This document shows, piece after piece, positions 18,401 through 26,717 of a DNA stretch of 64,000 nt. Numbering within the stretch: the first letter of the stretch is position 1; the number at the start of each line of letters is the position of its first letter. Both the position numbers and the translations under genes were made by a program. The DNA lies in assembly GCA_000510425.1 (NCBI GenBank), contig AZKM01000029.1, positions 62,001 to 126,000 on the forward strand, read 5' to 3'. The DNA comes from Eubacterium nodatum ATCC 33099. Lineage in GTDB: Bacteria; Bacillota; Clostridia; Peptostreptococcales; Anaerovoracaceae. The notes below the pieces were generated by a model, which ran no database searches, was not told the DNA's origin, and saw only the letters and a list, made by a program, of their open reading frames with translations.

Positions 18401-20158
18401 TTCTGTGCCTTTACCCTTGGTGTTGACTATTGATATCCAGTCATGTACTGAAGATATTTTTACAGTTTCGCCTTTTTCGCTTTCAAAATGCTCACTCTTA
18501 CTTCTCGCTATGGCACCCACTGCCGTTCGCATATGACCATCCTGCGATTTTGAAAGTTCCTTTCCTGCCTGAACTGTAAAATAGTAATTACCGTCCTTTG
18601 CCATACTGTGGAGAAAATGCATAGTAATTCTGTTTTCATCCTTACTGAACATTTTCTTTGTGAGCTGAAATTCAACCACTTTATCATCATCGTAATAAAG
18701 CGTGACATTATAGAAATCAGCTCCATCAACAGCAGTCCACACTGCAATCTTTGAAGCCTGGTTCCAAACAACTGATCTTGCTTTTCCTATGAACTCTTTA
18801 GGATTGAATTTAAAGCCTTTTTCATCTTTAGGCGATTCTTCGCTGTCTTTATAATTTTCTCCGTTGCCTACAGCTGTTACCGTGAAATAATAATACCCTT
18901 CATTACCATTGAGCTTGGAAAATTGTTCTAGTAAATCAATACTTGTAGTATTAACTTTTTCTGAAATAAATATCGGATGAGTTTCGTTATTTCTATAAAG
19001 CTTTACAATATAGCCTTCTGCTCCCTCTACAGCATTCCAGGAAACAGGAAACTGATCATTTAAAATTTCCTTGCCCTCTCTGGGCTTAACATTCCAAATC
19101 AAATTATTAGGAGTTTCTAAGGTCTTAACCTCAATATTTTCTTCTTTCTCCCAAGACAACAATGGATAGCCTGAATTTATGCTACTCCTATCCAGCTTCC
19201 AGTTATCCACCCCCAAAGTTTTGACAAAACTTTTCTTTTTTAAGTCTTCTGATTTTATGCATTTACTTTTTGCAGGGGTATTAGGATCCCCCACACAACA
19301 TCCCTCTAAATAATATGTATTCTTATATAGAGAATTTTTGGATCCACCTATTGAATATGCAAGATTTTCTGATGTAGAAGTAACTTTGCCAGCATTGTAA
19401 CAATTTATGTATGTTATTCCAAAATATGAACCTACTCCTATGGATTTCTCACCTTTAATACTTCCTGTATTATAACAGTTCTCCAGTGTTCCGAAGCTTA
19501 AATCTGCAACAATCCCGGAAGCTCTATTTCCTGAAGTTATATTTCCCCGGTTAAAGCAATTCTTTATATTGATTTTTTCATGGGATACACCCAAAATTCC
19601 CGCTGCTGAACCACTTTTATTATTGTTTTTTATATTTACTAAGCTGCCACAGTTTTCAATTACAGAAGTTCCCGAAGACCTTCCTGCGATACCTCCTATA
19701 ACATTGTGATTTCCTTCTATACTTCCTTCCACAATTACACTGGAAATATGAGCATTCTTTATTTCGCCGAACAAACCCAAAGACGCTTTTTCTTTATTTA
19801 GATGCAGTCCACTTATCTTATGATAATTGCCGTTAAAAGTCCCTGCAAATTCAAAATTGTATTCTTTCCCAATAGGTACAAAATCATCGGTGGAAGACAT
19901 GTCTATGTCTTTTGTAAGCTCAGCCTTGGCATTTGAAACTTTTTCCCCACCGTCTCTCAAATCGCCATTCACATAATTTGAGAACCACACCAAATCTTCA
20001 GCACTTGTCAGTTGATAGATTCCATTCTTTATTTCAGGTTTATTCGCTTGTGCATAGGAATAACCTGTCAGAATTATAACAGAAGCAAAAATAAGGGCAA
20101 AGACTAAAACAGTTACCCTTATATTCCTTCTAAAATTGTTACTCATCACAAATTTCAC
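15467..20158 (-). CDS. Giant secreted GLUG-repeat protein with central DUF4430 domain and FN3-like modules
   Basis: 1563 residues from GTG 20158, chosen because AGAGGA lies 6 nt upstream; ATG four codons on has no site. Signal segment about 12-36. Three GLUG beta-helix blocks (about 45-340, 575-910, 1070-1440) are built of short repeats such as GGLVGGNQGGIYNSCSYGNV. Two FN3-like domains lie at about 355-560 (each with WNAVEGAEGYIVKLY or similar). A DUF4430-type domain lies at about 940-1060 (APDGWMFKVNDVLS and GDQILWYQGTT). A basic FN3-like module ends the protein (YYSSWSKVRRVK). No LPXTG signal; the basic C-terminus may hold it to wall polymers. DUF4430 and the upstream riboswitch suggest corrinoid-related binding, otherwise an adhesin. 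Confidence 0.82.
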   Translation of the reverse strand: MKFVMSNNFRRNIRVTVLVFALIFASVIILTGYSYAQANKPEIKNGIYQLTSAEDLVWFSNYVNGDLRDGGEKVSNAKAELTKDIDMSSTDDFVPIGKEYNFEFAGTFNGNYHKISGLHLNKEKASLGLFGEIKNAHISSVIVEGSIEGNHNVIGGIAGRSSGTSVIENCGSLVNIKNNNKSGSAAGILGVSHEKINIKNCFNRGNITSGNRASGIVADLSFGTLENCYNTGSIKGEKSIGVGSYFGITYINCYNAGKVTSTSENLAYSIGGSKNSLYKNTYYLEGCCVGDPNTPAKSKCIKSEDLKKKSFVKTLGVDNWKLDRSSINSGYPLLSWEKEENIEVKTLETPNNLIWNVKPREGKEILNDQFPVSWNAVEGAEGYIVKLYRNNETHPIFISEKVNTTSIDLLEQFSKLNGNEGYYYFTVTAVGNGENYKDSEESPKDEKGFKFNPKEFIGKARSVVWNQASKIAVWTAVDGADFYNVTLYYDDDKVVEFQLTKKMFSKDENRITMHFLHSMAKDGNYYFTVQAGKELSKSQDGHMRTAVGAIARSKSEHFESEKGETVKISSVHDWISIVNTKGKGTEYKTEADAQNALWSRSYELTADLDFSDYVKEDEKLTLSWGNINAMFNGRFDGKGHCIKGLKLKDKECGLFSYIGPLGVVKNLKIDSPNALVNENAGILALYNYGQIKNCTVDNANITSDLGAIIGGMLSRNYGTVQDSCVRGGELVAHSETGNGHSGFVGNNFGKIRRCYSTMKVSTESFCAGGFAGWADESGGRVGSFENCFATGDISAKKGWSGGFIGRVNSKGVEFKNCYASGKVTSLTKPDKAFGFTGSLSGEAIRDINGSSIFDEAIPKENFVNCFYISDINSKENPKSGATEKNSEEMKNSAVIKLLGVDWTKSDNKNGGMPYLADLPAPKIFGYRDIFVSLIIAKYDKDIYDFKREGEILNVKVKSRGNTRVIDVMQAAKEAGQMTYKYEISPAYGSFINSINGTDMIAPDGWMFKVNDVLSDLSVSLAGVRDGDQILWYQGTTQNLFKGPSWEDMKNGHSVKEYVKIATKKELIQLTEPKADLSKNYRLTGDIDLKGVEFKGIGSLENPFKGTFDGGGFTISNVKINGEKKHNVGFFNFIRGATIIRLSLKDIDIKGDYSVGGLVGVGDVKVAANQNQENIGNNIGNCHVTGKVTATNTDDSKNGNGAYAGGLIGFNNGDENKKIYASVLSSIDKSTANVEVRADANYAGGFAGGNFGNITACKAFGSVKGKKSVGGLVGGNQGGIYNSCSYGNVKGEEDVGGFIGHNYEVTTVNKCYCLGDVKGTKTQIGGFAGAGEGNIRECVSAGTVDANDKFGGTGGFIGSYKGTIVGLNKDIQFRNNYGWSISPSKEHYPGMGNGTNITNRSEKELKEIAKIPIYKWSDMQEKFKNMYGLTLTDDKRIAEEKVIIPNKPKPEDSGDGKEQKKKKPNSKKKIVVSRIKIIKVKKLGKNRFKIYWKKGKAVNGYEIRYAKKFPNKKFKKVRVKGLKTVNRVIVKNWKSSMMSIQIRGYKIVKGKTYYSSWSKVRRVK

Positions 20159-20198
20159 TTTAATCCTCTTTCAATAAAAACTCTCTCAATACCACTGC

Positions 20199-20227
20199 GA
20201 GCACGGGCCATATAATAACCCGCGCTC
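20199..20227 (-). other. Intercistronic hairpin inside the surface-protein operon
   Basis: GAGCACGGG (20199-20207) and CCCGCGCTC (20219-20227) form a 9-bp stem with an 11-nt loop. The one mismatch becomes a G-U pair on minus-strand RNA. There is no immediate T-run, so it may be a partial terminator, a processing site or a 3' stabiliser that lowers or uncouples expression of the downstream three genes. Confidence 0.55.
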
Positions 20228-20237
20228 TTCAGCAAAA

Positions 20238-23200
20238 TTATTTTGTCTTAAATTTTTTAATAGAAGAATCAAACCCATAATAATATTTCCCCGAATATTT
20301 CTTCATAGGCCTAATCACCACATAATAAGTCGTTTTTCGTTTAAGTTTCTTGATTGTAACTCTCTTCTTTTTCTTCAACTCTGATGCCCTGTAGGTCTTA
20401 GTCTTAGCTGAAGACATATTCTTTTTCTTTGAATACCTTATAATGTATCCGTAGGTTCCCTCAGCCACCTTAATCTTGGCTGTAAATGACTTTTTATCAG
20501 ATTTTACGCCTACAGAACTCGAAGCAAAAAATATCCTGCTTGTCGACCATGCACTTCTTGACCATTTGCCATCCCTGTTGATATACTTTGCCAGTTTTAC
20601 ATCGTATATTCCGTTATTTTCCATTTTGGAAACAGTTTTCTTTTCAGATTTATTCAACCAAACATAAGTCCATTTTTTACTCCCTGCCTTTTGGTATCCT
20701 AGTCTATAATTTGTCGCTTTTTTATCAGACTTAAAGGAGATGTAAAGTTTTTTCTTCTTAAGATTTCCTTTTACTTTGATGCCTTTTACACTTGAAATAC
20801 CCTTATCATAAACAACTTTATCTGCTTCATCATTTGGAAGTTTATCAGCATTTTTCTTATCAGCAAAATCTTTTTCAGCTTTTTCAAATGCCTTACTTGC
20901 CTCTGCAATCTTATCTGCTGAAGATTTGATTGCCTCATTTATCTTGTTCAGTTCTGCAATCTTTTCCGACAGTTTCTTATTCTCGTTATGTAATTTTTCT
21001 ACAGCAGCGCTAACCTTCTCATCACTATCTGCCGACTTGATTTCTTCCAGTGCAGCTTTCAACTTTGATAAATCTTCTTCAAAGGTAGAAAGCAAATCTT
21101 CCGCCGATTTATGATTTTCTTTTATCTTCATAAATTCTTCCTTTGCGGTCTTCAATGCAGTTTTGCTTTCCTCTGTATTTGCAGTTTTTGCTTCCAGCTT
21201 TTCAACAATGACAGCTGCGTTTTTCTCAACTTCATTAAGACTATTGAAAATTCCTTTTTCTTTATTCAGCTCTGCTTCTAATCCTTCTATATCTGATTCC
21301 GCTTTTTTTATTGCTGCTTCCTTAGCTTTCTGGTCTAAAACAGGTATTGCTTCCTTCAGTTGCTTTTCTGTGACAGGATAGCCATCATTCAAACTATCTC
21401 CTGTAGATTTGAAGAATGATGAAATTTCACTTTCAAATTTCATCTCCTTTAAATCTGAACTGCTGATTGATTTTGCCTCAGGGTCTTCTACAAGTCCTTC
21501 TAAATAATAGCAATTGGTAGTTTTGCCCAGCTTTTCCTTTTTGCCTATCACTGCATGATTATCTCTGCCGGTAGTGACTCCTGTTGTATAACAATTTTCT
21601 ACACTGCCTTTTTCAAGATATCCCACTATTCCGGCAACTTTCCAAGCACTTGAAGTTGCATTACCTCTGTTGTAACAATCTGTTACCTTGGCACTACAAT
21701 CCATTCTTCCCAGGATTCCACCGACGCTGTTAGTTCCGGAAATACTTCCATAGTTTACACATTTACTTATCTTTCCGCTGGCTCTGGATCCGGACACTGT
21801 GCCTACAATACCTCCTGAATGAGTCTTTCCTTTTACATTTACATAGCTTATGCAGTTTTCTACAATAAAATTAGTACCGTTACTCGATAAATGTCCTATA
21901 ACTCCACCGGTAGCTGCATAGCTATCTGTAGTGGTGTTATATTTACTTTCCACCTCGCCTATTACTGTAAGGTCTTTGACCTTTCCACCATCCACAAAAC
22001 CGAATAGCCCCTGACCGGGGGTCTTACTATCCCCTACGACTTTCAAGCCCCTGATGGTTTTCCCATTGCCATCAAAAATTCCTCTGAAAGGGTAGATTGA
22101 GCCTGATTTTCTCCCAATAGGAGTCCATTCTTCATCTCCCAGGTCTATGTCCTTTCTCAAGACAGCATTGAACATTCCATCTTTTTTTTCGTTAACTTTA
22201 TTTGCAAACCATGCCAGTTCAGCTCCGCTGGAAATTTGGTATACTCCGTCGATTTCTTCGGGTTCCTTTATATCACCTGCTCCGTCCCATGCAGTTTTAA
22301 CATTGAGAGGAATAACTATCTCCCTTTCTCCCTCTTCTGTCTTCGTGCTTAAATCTATTTCCCCCGACTGTTTACTATAGTTCTTGGATTTGAATGTGTA
22401 ACGGAACTTATACCCAAGAGGAAGCTCAAATACTTTGCCTTCCGATCCTTCCTTGGCTTCTATTTTATGATTATCCGCAGTAACTGAAATATTAACATCT
22501 TCAGCAGGAGCCTTTCCTTTTTCTAAACTAAATGTAACTGTCTCCTTAGGAGTTTTTTCAGGCACAACTGTCTTTGTTATATCTTGGTTCTCAATTTCTA
22601 TCTTATCATCTAAATCTTTGTATCCAAAACCTTCAATATGATAATAGTAGGTACCCTTTTCCAAAGTATAATTGTACATAGTACCGGTGTCTGCATCTAT
22701 TTTTTCTTTATGCTCTTCATCTCTAAAAAGTGTCAACTTTGTCCCCTTTGGAATATCAAAGCTTGCCAAATAAACCGGTGCCCAAACTGCATATAAATCA
22801 AGATCTGAAGTAGGTTCTACAATTTCTTCATTCTTATAATCCACACCACCTTCAGGAGTCCTTGACCAACCTTTTTGGATGTGCTTATCATATTTGAAAC
22901 CGACTTTACCGTAGTAGTATAACTTTTCTTTGCCATCAAGAAGAGGCTGCTCAACGGTTTTATCCTCTCCATTGTTAGAATGGAAAATAACCTTTGTAGG
23001 ATTTTTAAACTTAATGTTTGTCAAATATATGCAGTGGCTTTTCTTATCGGATGCTGATGTCCAACCTTGCTCATAACCTACTTTTACAGTTTCACCCACT
23101 TTATCTCCAAATTCGGCCCTGCCCTTTGATTTGCCGTTTATATTCTTTTCCTTTGAAGCATGGGTATCTTTATAGGTATAGATATAGTTCCAATAACCTT

Positions 23201-23528
23201 TTTTAACCTCTAAGCCACCTTTTTCATCGGCATCCACTTCATAGTCAAATGACATTATAGCCGGCTTCTTTAAAGTAATCTGAAAAACACAGTCCCCTGT
23301 ATCTCCTTTCATCGTCAGCTTAATGGCTTTAGTGCCATTTCTGTCTACAACACTTGCCTCTCCTTTTTCTGGTTTTTTTACATCGACAAAATCAGTGTAA
23401 TCACTGAAAAAATCGTCTATACTGGTCAGTTCTTTTGTCTCCGCCTTTGTAAACTGCACGGGCATAATAACAACGATCATTAATGTCACCAACAGTATGT
23501 TCGTCACTTTTTTCAACTTATTTTGCAC
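20238..23528 (-). CDS. Secreted GLUG-repeat protein with InlB-type repeat, coiled coil and tandem FN3-like C-terminus
   Basis: About 1096 residues from GTG 23528, which has AAGGAG 6 nt upstream; an in-frame TTG at 23549 overlaps that site and is unlikely. Signal peptide about 5-30 (ends FTKAE). A beta-rich N-terminal domain leads to an InlB/Flg_new-like repeat (about 195-255, ending DLDLYAVWAP). PEGA-like beta segments follow (about 255-420), then a GLUG block (about 430-700), a long Ala/Glu/Lys coiled coil (about 730-910), and two FN3-like modules (about 925-1096; KYYYGFDSSIKKFKTK). First gene after the cobalamin riboswitch, 3' end followed by a hairpin and the 1563-residue gene 79 nt on. 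It has no DUF4430 itself. A surface scaffold or adhesin role is inferred. Confidence 0.82.
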   Translation of the reverse strand: MQNKLKKVTNILLVTLMIVVIMPVQFTKAETKELTSIDDFFSDYTDFVDVKKPEKGEASVVDRNGTKAIKLTMKGDTGDCVFQITLKKPAIMSFDYEVDADEKGGLEVKKGYWNYIYTYKDTHASKEKNINGKSKGRAEFGDKVGETVKVGYEQGWTSASDKKSHCIYLTNIKFKNPTKVIFHSNNGEDKTVEQPLLDGKEKLYYYGKVGFKYDKHIQKGWSRTPEGGVDYKNEEIVEPTSDLDLYAVWAPVYLASFDIPKGTKLTLFRDEEHKEKIDADTGTMYNYTLEKGTYYYHIEGFGYKDLDDKIEIENQDITKTVVPEKTPKETVTFSLEKGKAPAEDVNISVTADNHKIEAKEGSEGKVFELPLGYKFRYTFKSKNYSKQSGEIDLSTKTEEGEREIVIPLNVKTAWDGAGDIKEPEEIDGVYQISSGAELAWFANKVNEKKDGMFNAVLRKDIDLGDEEWTPIGRKSGSIYPFRGIFDGNGKTIRGLKVVGDSKTPGQGLFGFVDGGKVKDLTVIGEVESKYNTTTDSYAATGGVIGHLSSNGTNFIVENCISYVNVKGKTHSGGIVGTVSGSRASGKISKCVNYGSISGTNSVGGILGRMDCSAKVTDCYNRGNATSSAWKVAGIVGYLEKGSVENCYTTGVTTGRDNHAVIGKKEKLGKTTNCYYLEGLVEDPEAKSISSSDLKEMKFESEISSFFKSTGDSLNDGYPVTEKQLKEAIPVLDQKAKEAAIKKAESDIEGLEAELNKEKGIFNSLNEVEKNAAVIVEKLEAKTANTEESKTALKTAKEEFMKIKENHKSAEDLLSTFEEDLSKLKAALEEIKSADSDEKVSAAVEKLHNENKKLSEKIAELNKINEAIKSSADKIAEASKAFEKAEKDFADKKNADKLPNDEADKVVYDKGISSVKGIKVKGNLKKKKLYISFKSDKKATNYRLGYQKAGSKKWTYVWLNKSEKKTVSKMENNGIYDVKLAKYINRDGKWSRSAWSTSRIFFASSSVGVKSDKKSFTAKIKVAEGTYGYIIRYSKKKNMSSAKTKTYRASELKKKKRVTIKKLKRKTTYYVVIRPMKKYSGKYYYGFDSSIKKFKTK

Positions 23529-23637
23529 AACATTCTCCTTTTTACTCAATTACCGTTTCCTTCAATTACTATAACTTTCAAATCCGGCTTCTACAATAAT
23601 TTCTCAGTTTTTTCACGCCTATTTAGCATAGAACCAC

Positions 23638-23664
23638 AAAAAAACTCCCTCCGAACAGAGAGAG
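23638..23664 (-). terminator. Leader terminator (riboswitch expression platform)
   Basis: On the minus strand CTCTCTCT (23664-23657), loop GTTC, then GGAGGGAG (23652-23645) and seven T (23644-23638). It stands between the B12 box and the first structural gene, so it attenuates the operon. A second GAGGGAG at 23752-23746, just after the B12 box, can pair with CTCTCTC and would act as antiterminator. Confidence 0.8.
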
Positions 23665-23745
23665 CATTACATCAAAATGATATCACATATTCTCAAACAC
23701 AAATACAATTGCAATACAAATAAACGTAAACTGTCTTTTTATTTG

Positions 23746-23910
23746 CTCCCTCGATTCGTCTTCTGACTTAGAATCACCCTATGCAGACCTTCTCAAATTC
23801 CATTTGACCTGAAATTCAATGGTATGTTCTGCTTCGTCATCTTTACAGCGGTTTCCCGTAAAAGTTTCTCACTTTTTTCCGTTAACCGAAGAATTTATTT
23901 ATTTTTAGAA
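23746..23910 (-). promoter_or_regulatory. Cobalamin riboswitch
   Basis: Read on the minus strand, the conserved elements of the cobalamin riboswitch come in the right order and spacing. They are GGTTAACGG near 23887; a GTG-AGAAA segment; ACGGGAAACCGCTGTAA, like the CCCGC-ACTGTAA core; GATGACGAAGC; ACCATTG in place of GCCACTG; GAGAAGGTCTGC in place of GGGAAGGC; and AAGTCAGAAGAC (about 23769-23758) as the B12 box. The box is divergent after GAC. A promoter lies upstream and an intrinsic terminator downstream, so transcription attenuation is expected when corrinoid is bound. The controlled gene encodes a secreted GLUG protein, and the operon includes transcobalamin-like domains. Subtype and ligand preference are not assigned. 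Confidence 0.83.
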
Positions 23911-23921
23911 GTCCTTTGCTA

Positions 23922-23951
23922 AGTATATCACTATGTAAATATCTATTTCAA
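23922..23951 (-). promoter_or_regulatory. Promoter for the riboswitch and surface-protein operon
   Basis: TTGAAA (23951-23946) and TATACT (23927-23922) with an 18-bp spacer, each one base from SigA consensus. The predicted start near 23915 falls just before the riboswitch aptamer, leaving a leader of about 385 nt before GTG 23528. Confidence 0.7.
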
Positions 23952-24158
23952 TAGTTCTATGATATTTTTTGTTAACACTTATGTATACGAATGAGGGGTT
24001 CAACACTTTTTAATAAAATATCTTCTGACTTCAATTATTTCATTTTGTATCTATACTTCCTAATTTTCATAACTGGTAAACCGATCACTAGCTGTAATAT
24101 ATAAGCTCTTAACCATTTATACCTATTGTTCTTATTAAACTATACTTTACTACAGTTT

Positions 24159-24210
24159 AATAGGGAACGAAAAATTCCGCTCCCTATTTTGTAAAATCAA
24201 ATTGATTTTA
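24159..24210 (-). other. Two inverted repeats downstream of the adhesin gene
   Basis: AATAGGGA-ACG (24159-24169) pairs with CGC-TCCCTATT (24178-24188): 11 bp with one G-U on minus RNA, loop 8. A separate palindrome TAAAATCAA-A-TTGATTTTA spans 24192-24210. They lie about 80-130 nt after the adhesin stop and may together end its transcript, although no strong T-run follows on minus. I see no gene between 23952 and 24286. Confidence 0.45.
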
Positions 24211-24286
24211 TTAAGTTGACATATATAAAATTCATTAACAGGTAATTTAAACAACTTTTTCATCGTAAGTTCAGGAAGGTCATAAC

Positions 24287-26467
24287 CTATAAGGCTTTCC
24301 TTTTTTTACCAAACATAAAGAGTATCCCTCCTAAAGAAGCCATCAGCATACTTATATACAATAAAACCTTATTATTATCCCCTGTATCCGGCTTATTTGG
24401 CTTATTCTGGATATTTGTAATAATATAACCTCTATCAGAATTTCCACTAATAGTCGTTCTATATCCTGCTATCTTCACTTCCTTGACTGTATAAACAATC
24501 TCATGACCGTCACCTTCATCATACTTAGGCAGGTTCTTAAACTCATGCTTCCAGCCAGTAGCTTCACTAAGCGTAGCATCCTGTTTTTCTTTGCCGTCTG
24601 CAAACAACTTAACATTTACAGAGTCCTTAGCTTTGCCTACCCACTTCTTCGTTACATTAACCGAAGTTTTTTCAGTATTAGTGTTTGTTACAGTAAATCC
24701 TGAAGCCATATCACCGCTAATTTTGGACTTATAGCCTGATATACTATCTTCCTTAATCGTATATTCAATTTCTTTTCCGTCTTTATACTTTTCCAAATCT
24801 TTAAATGTATACTTCCACTCATTCGTCTTGCTTAAAACAGCAGAAGCAACCTTCTCATTACCTGCATAAAGGTGTATAGTGGCAGAAGTTCCTTCCGGTC
24901 CTACCCATTTCTTTGTTACGGATATATCCCTCATCTCTATATTGGTAATAATATAGCCGTCTTTCTGTGACCCGTTTATTTTACTTTTGTATCCGTTCGG
25001 AATATCCTCTTTAACAGTATACTGTATTTCTGTTCCATTCGGATTATATTTATTCAGGTTTTCAAATTTATCCTTCCAGTTATTCGTGCTGTCTAAGATA
25101 ACGCTATTTCCAGTATCGGCACCATCTGCGTATAAATACACTTTAACTTTATCAGTCTCTGCTCCTACCCATTTCTTTTCCACTGATACGGACATGGTTT
25201 TTTCATTATCTATAATGGTTTTCTTTGCTGTTTTTGTCACAGGGTCAAAATCCGAAGAGGAAACATCCATATCTGCAGCTAAATCATACCCTTCCGGCGC
25301 CTTTGTCTCATGGATTTTGTAATCATCATGAAGTAGCCCACCTATCTTTGCATATCCATTCGCATCCGTTTCAACTGTCCCTACAGTTTTTCCGGAACGT
25401 ACACGAATAATATCGAAGGTTGCACCCTTTAGCGGACTCCCTGCAGGGTTCATTTTATTAATTTCAAGAGAATAGGTGTACCCCTCTCCCGAGCCTCCTG
25501 CTTCAATTATTTGATAAGTAACACCGTGATTGTAATTTTGACCGTTATTTGTAAAGGTTGCTTTATTTTGGAATTTCTCACCGGCAATCGGCTTATACGG
25601 TATTTTCACACGATATTCTAACAACAGCCCTTTCCCTGCGGGTGCGTTGCCGATGTCAAAAGTAAATTTGGGTCCGTCATATGTAATCTTATCTTTATAA
25701 TGTTCTGTTACATCTGTTTTATTCTTTAACTCCAAACCGGTTCCACCGTAGGTCAACTCCCATTTGCCCTCGTAAACTTTTAAACTTCCCTGAATGTAAC
25801 TTACACCCGGATCCAAAAGTTCATCTACAACTTTAGCATTTACAAACGCCTCATTCTTCTGGTTAATCTTAATTTGATAAATCCCTACCGTGCTATCCTG
25901 ACTCCACATCCAACCTGCTTTAAGGATAGGCAGTAATTCTATTGTCTTTGGTTTATAGTGAAGTTCTCCGGCAGGTATCGTTTCTCCGTTTACAGCCAAA
26001 TTAACAGGAATAGTTTTCTCTGTATTATGGACCTTATTATCAATCTGTGCATTGAAGAAGAATTTACCTTGCAAATCAGATTTTTCTTCAACATACTTAG
26101 TATATGTCAATATTACCTTAGTCGGATTGCCATCTACTAACTTTCCGTTAGCAACAACATTACTTCCATCTTTAATTTGAAAAGTACTCGGTGATGCCGG
26201 TACGATTCCTGCAGGTAAAGTAATTGTCGTCGTATCACCATCATGAACTGTATTATTCGGCAGTTTATAATTAACATTAATGCGAAACGGTTGCCACGCA
26301 GCTATAGTCCCTGTCATAGGACTCCCATCGATTTTCGCAATCGAGGCACTTGTAATTACATTACTGCCCAGCTCTGCTGCATGAGCAGGGGCATGTAGCC
26401 CTTGTAACATAAAACTCACTATCATCAACAACGACAGGAGCACACCAAAGTATTTTTTACTTTTCAT
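24287..26467 (-). CDS. Cna-type adhesin with collagen-binding-like, SpaA and three Cna_B domains and C-terminal sorting signal
   Basis: 726 residues. Signal peptide about 1-31. Two Ig-like adhesive domains of the collagen-binding Cna type (about 35-325, with GWMWSQDSTVGIYQIKI). A SpaA/prealbumin-like domain with the isopeptide Glu in HETKAPEGYDL (about 345-420). Three Cna_B repeats each opening with KKWVG (about 430, 517, 604). The C-terminus reads KPDTGDNNK, then a hydrophobic stretch and FGKKRKAL: a cell-wall sorting signal in which Lys replaces the Leu of LPXTG. It should be secreted and linked to the wall by a sortase; none is encoded in the window. Its own promoter lies at 26620-26647. 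Ligand unknown. Confidence 0.9.
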   Translation of the reverse strand: MKSKKYFGVLLSLLMIVSFMLQGLHAPAHAAELGSNVITSASIAKIDGSPMTGTIAAWQPFRINVNYKLPNNTVHDGDTTTITLPAGIVPASPSTFQIKDGSNVVANGKLVDGNPTKVILTYTKYVEEKSDLQGKFFFNAQIDNKVHNTEKTIPVNLAVNGETIPAGELHYKPKTIELLPILKAGWMWSQDSTVGIYQIKINQKNEAFVNAKVVDELLDPGVSYIQGSLKVYEGKWELTYGGTGLELKNKTDVTEHYKDKITYDGPKFTFDIGNAPAGKGLLLEYRVKIPYKPIAGEKFQNKATFTNNGQNYNHGVTYQIIEAGGSGEGYTYSLEINKMNPAGSPLKGATFDIIRVRSGKTVGTVETDANGYAKIGGLLHDDYKIHETKAPEGYDLAADMDVSSSDFDPVTKTAKKTIIDNEKTMSVSVEKKWVGAETDKVKVYLYADGADTGNSVILDSTNNWKDKFENLNKYNPNGTEIQYTVKEDIPNGYKSKINGSQKDGYIITNIEMRDISVTKKWVGPEGTSATIHLYAGNEKVASAVLSKTNEWKYTFKDLEKYKDGKEIEYTIKEDSISGYKSKISGDMASGFTVTNTNTEKTSVNVTKKWVGKAKDSVNVKLFADGKEKQDATLSEATGWKHEFKNLPKYDEGDGHEIVYTVKEVKIAGYRTTISGNSDRGYIITNIQNKPNKPDTGDNNKVLLYISMLMASLGGILFMFGKKRKAL

Positions 26468-26619
26468 AAACTTGTTTTCCTTTCTTGAAATTCCTTTAAA
26501 GCCTCATATTTATTCACACTTGCTTACAACTGACAGTTTCTAAATTCCAATCGAATCAAAACCCTCTATACTTTTCATTAAATACTCAATTAAAATCTAT
26601 AACAATTTTTCTCTTTTTA

Positions 26620-26647
26620 ATTATATACTGTATCTTTAATTTTGCAA
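26620..26647 (-). promoter_or_regulatory. Promoter of the adhesin gene
   Basis: TTGCAA (26647-26642) and TATAAT (26625-26620) with a 16-bp spacer on the minus strand; a second possible -35, TTGACT, sits at 26658-26653. The leader to ATG 26467 is about 145 nt with no hairpin I recognise. Confidence 0.5.
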
Positions 26648-26717
26648 TCAAAAGTCAATCTTTTGTTTATATTAGCAAAATCAAATTGTTATTTATACCA
26701 TTTTGATTTATACTGAT

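Noticed and set aside
15467..23528. Repetitive DNA in the GLUG genes considered as a CRISPR or satellite array
   Set aside because: The repetition is at protein level, variable in length and in frame; DNA units are not conserved.
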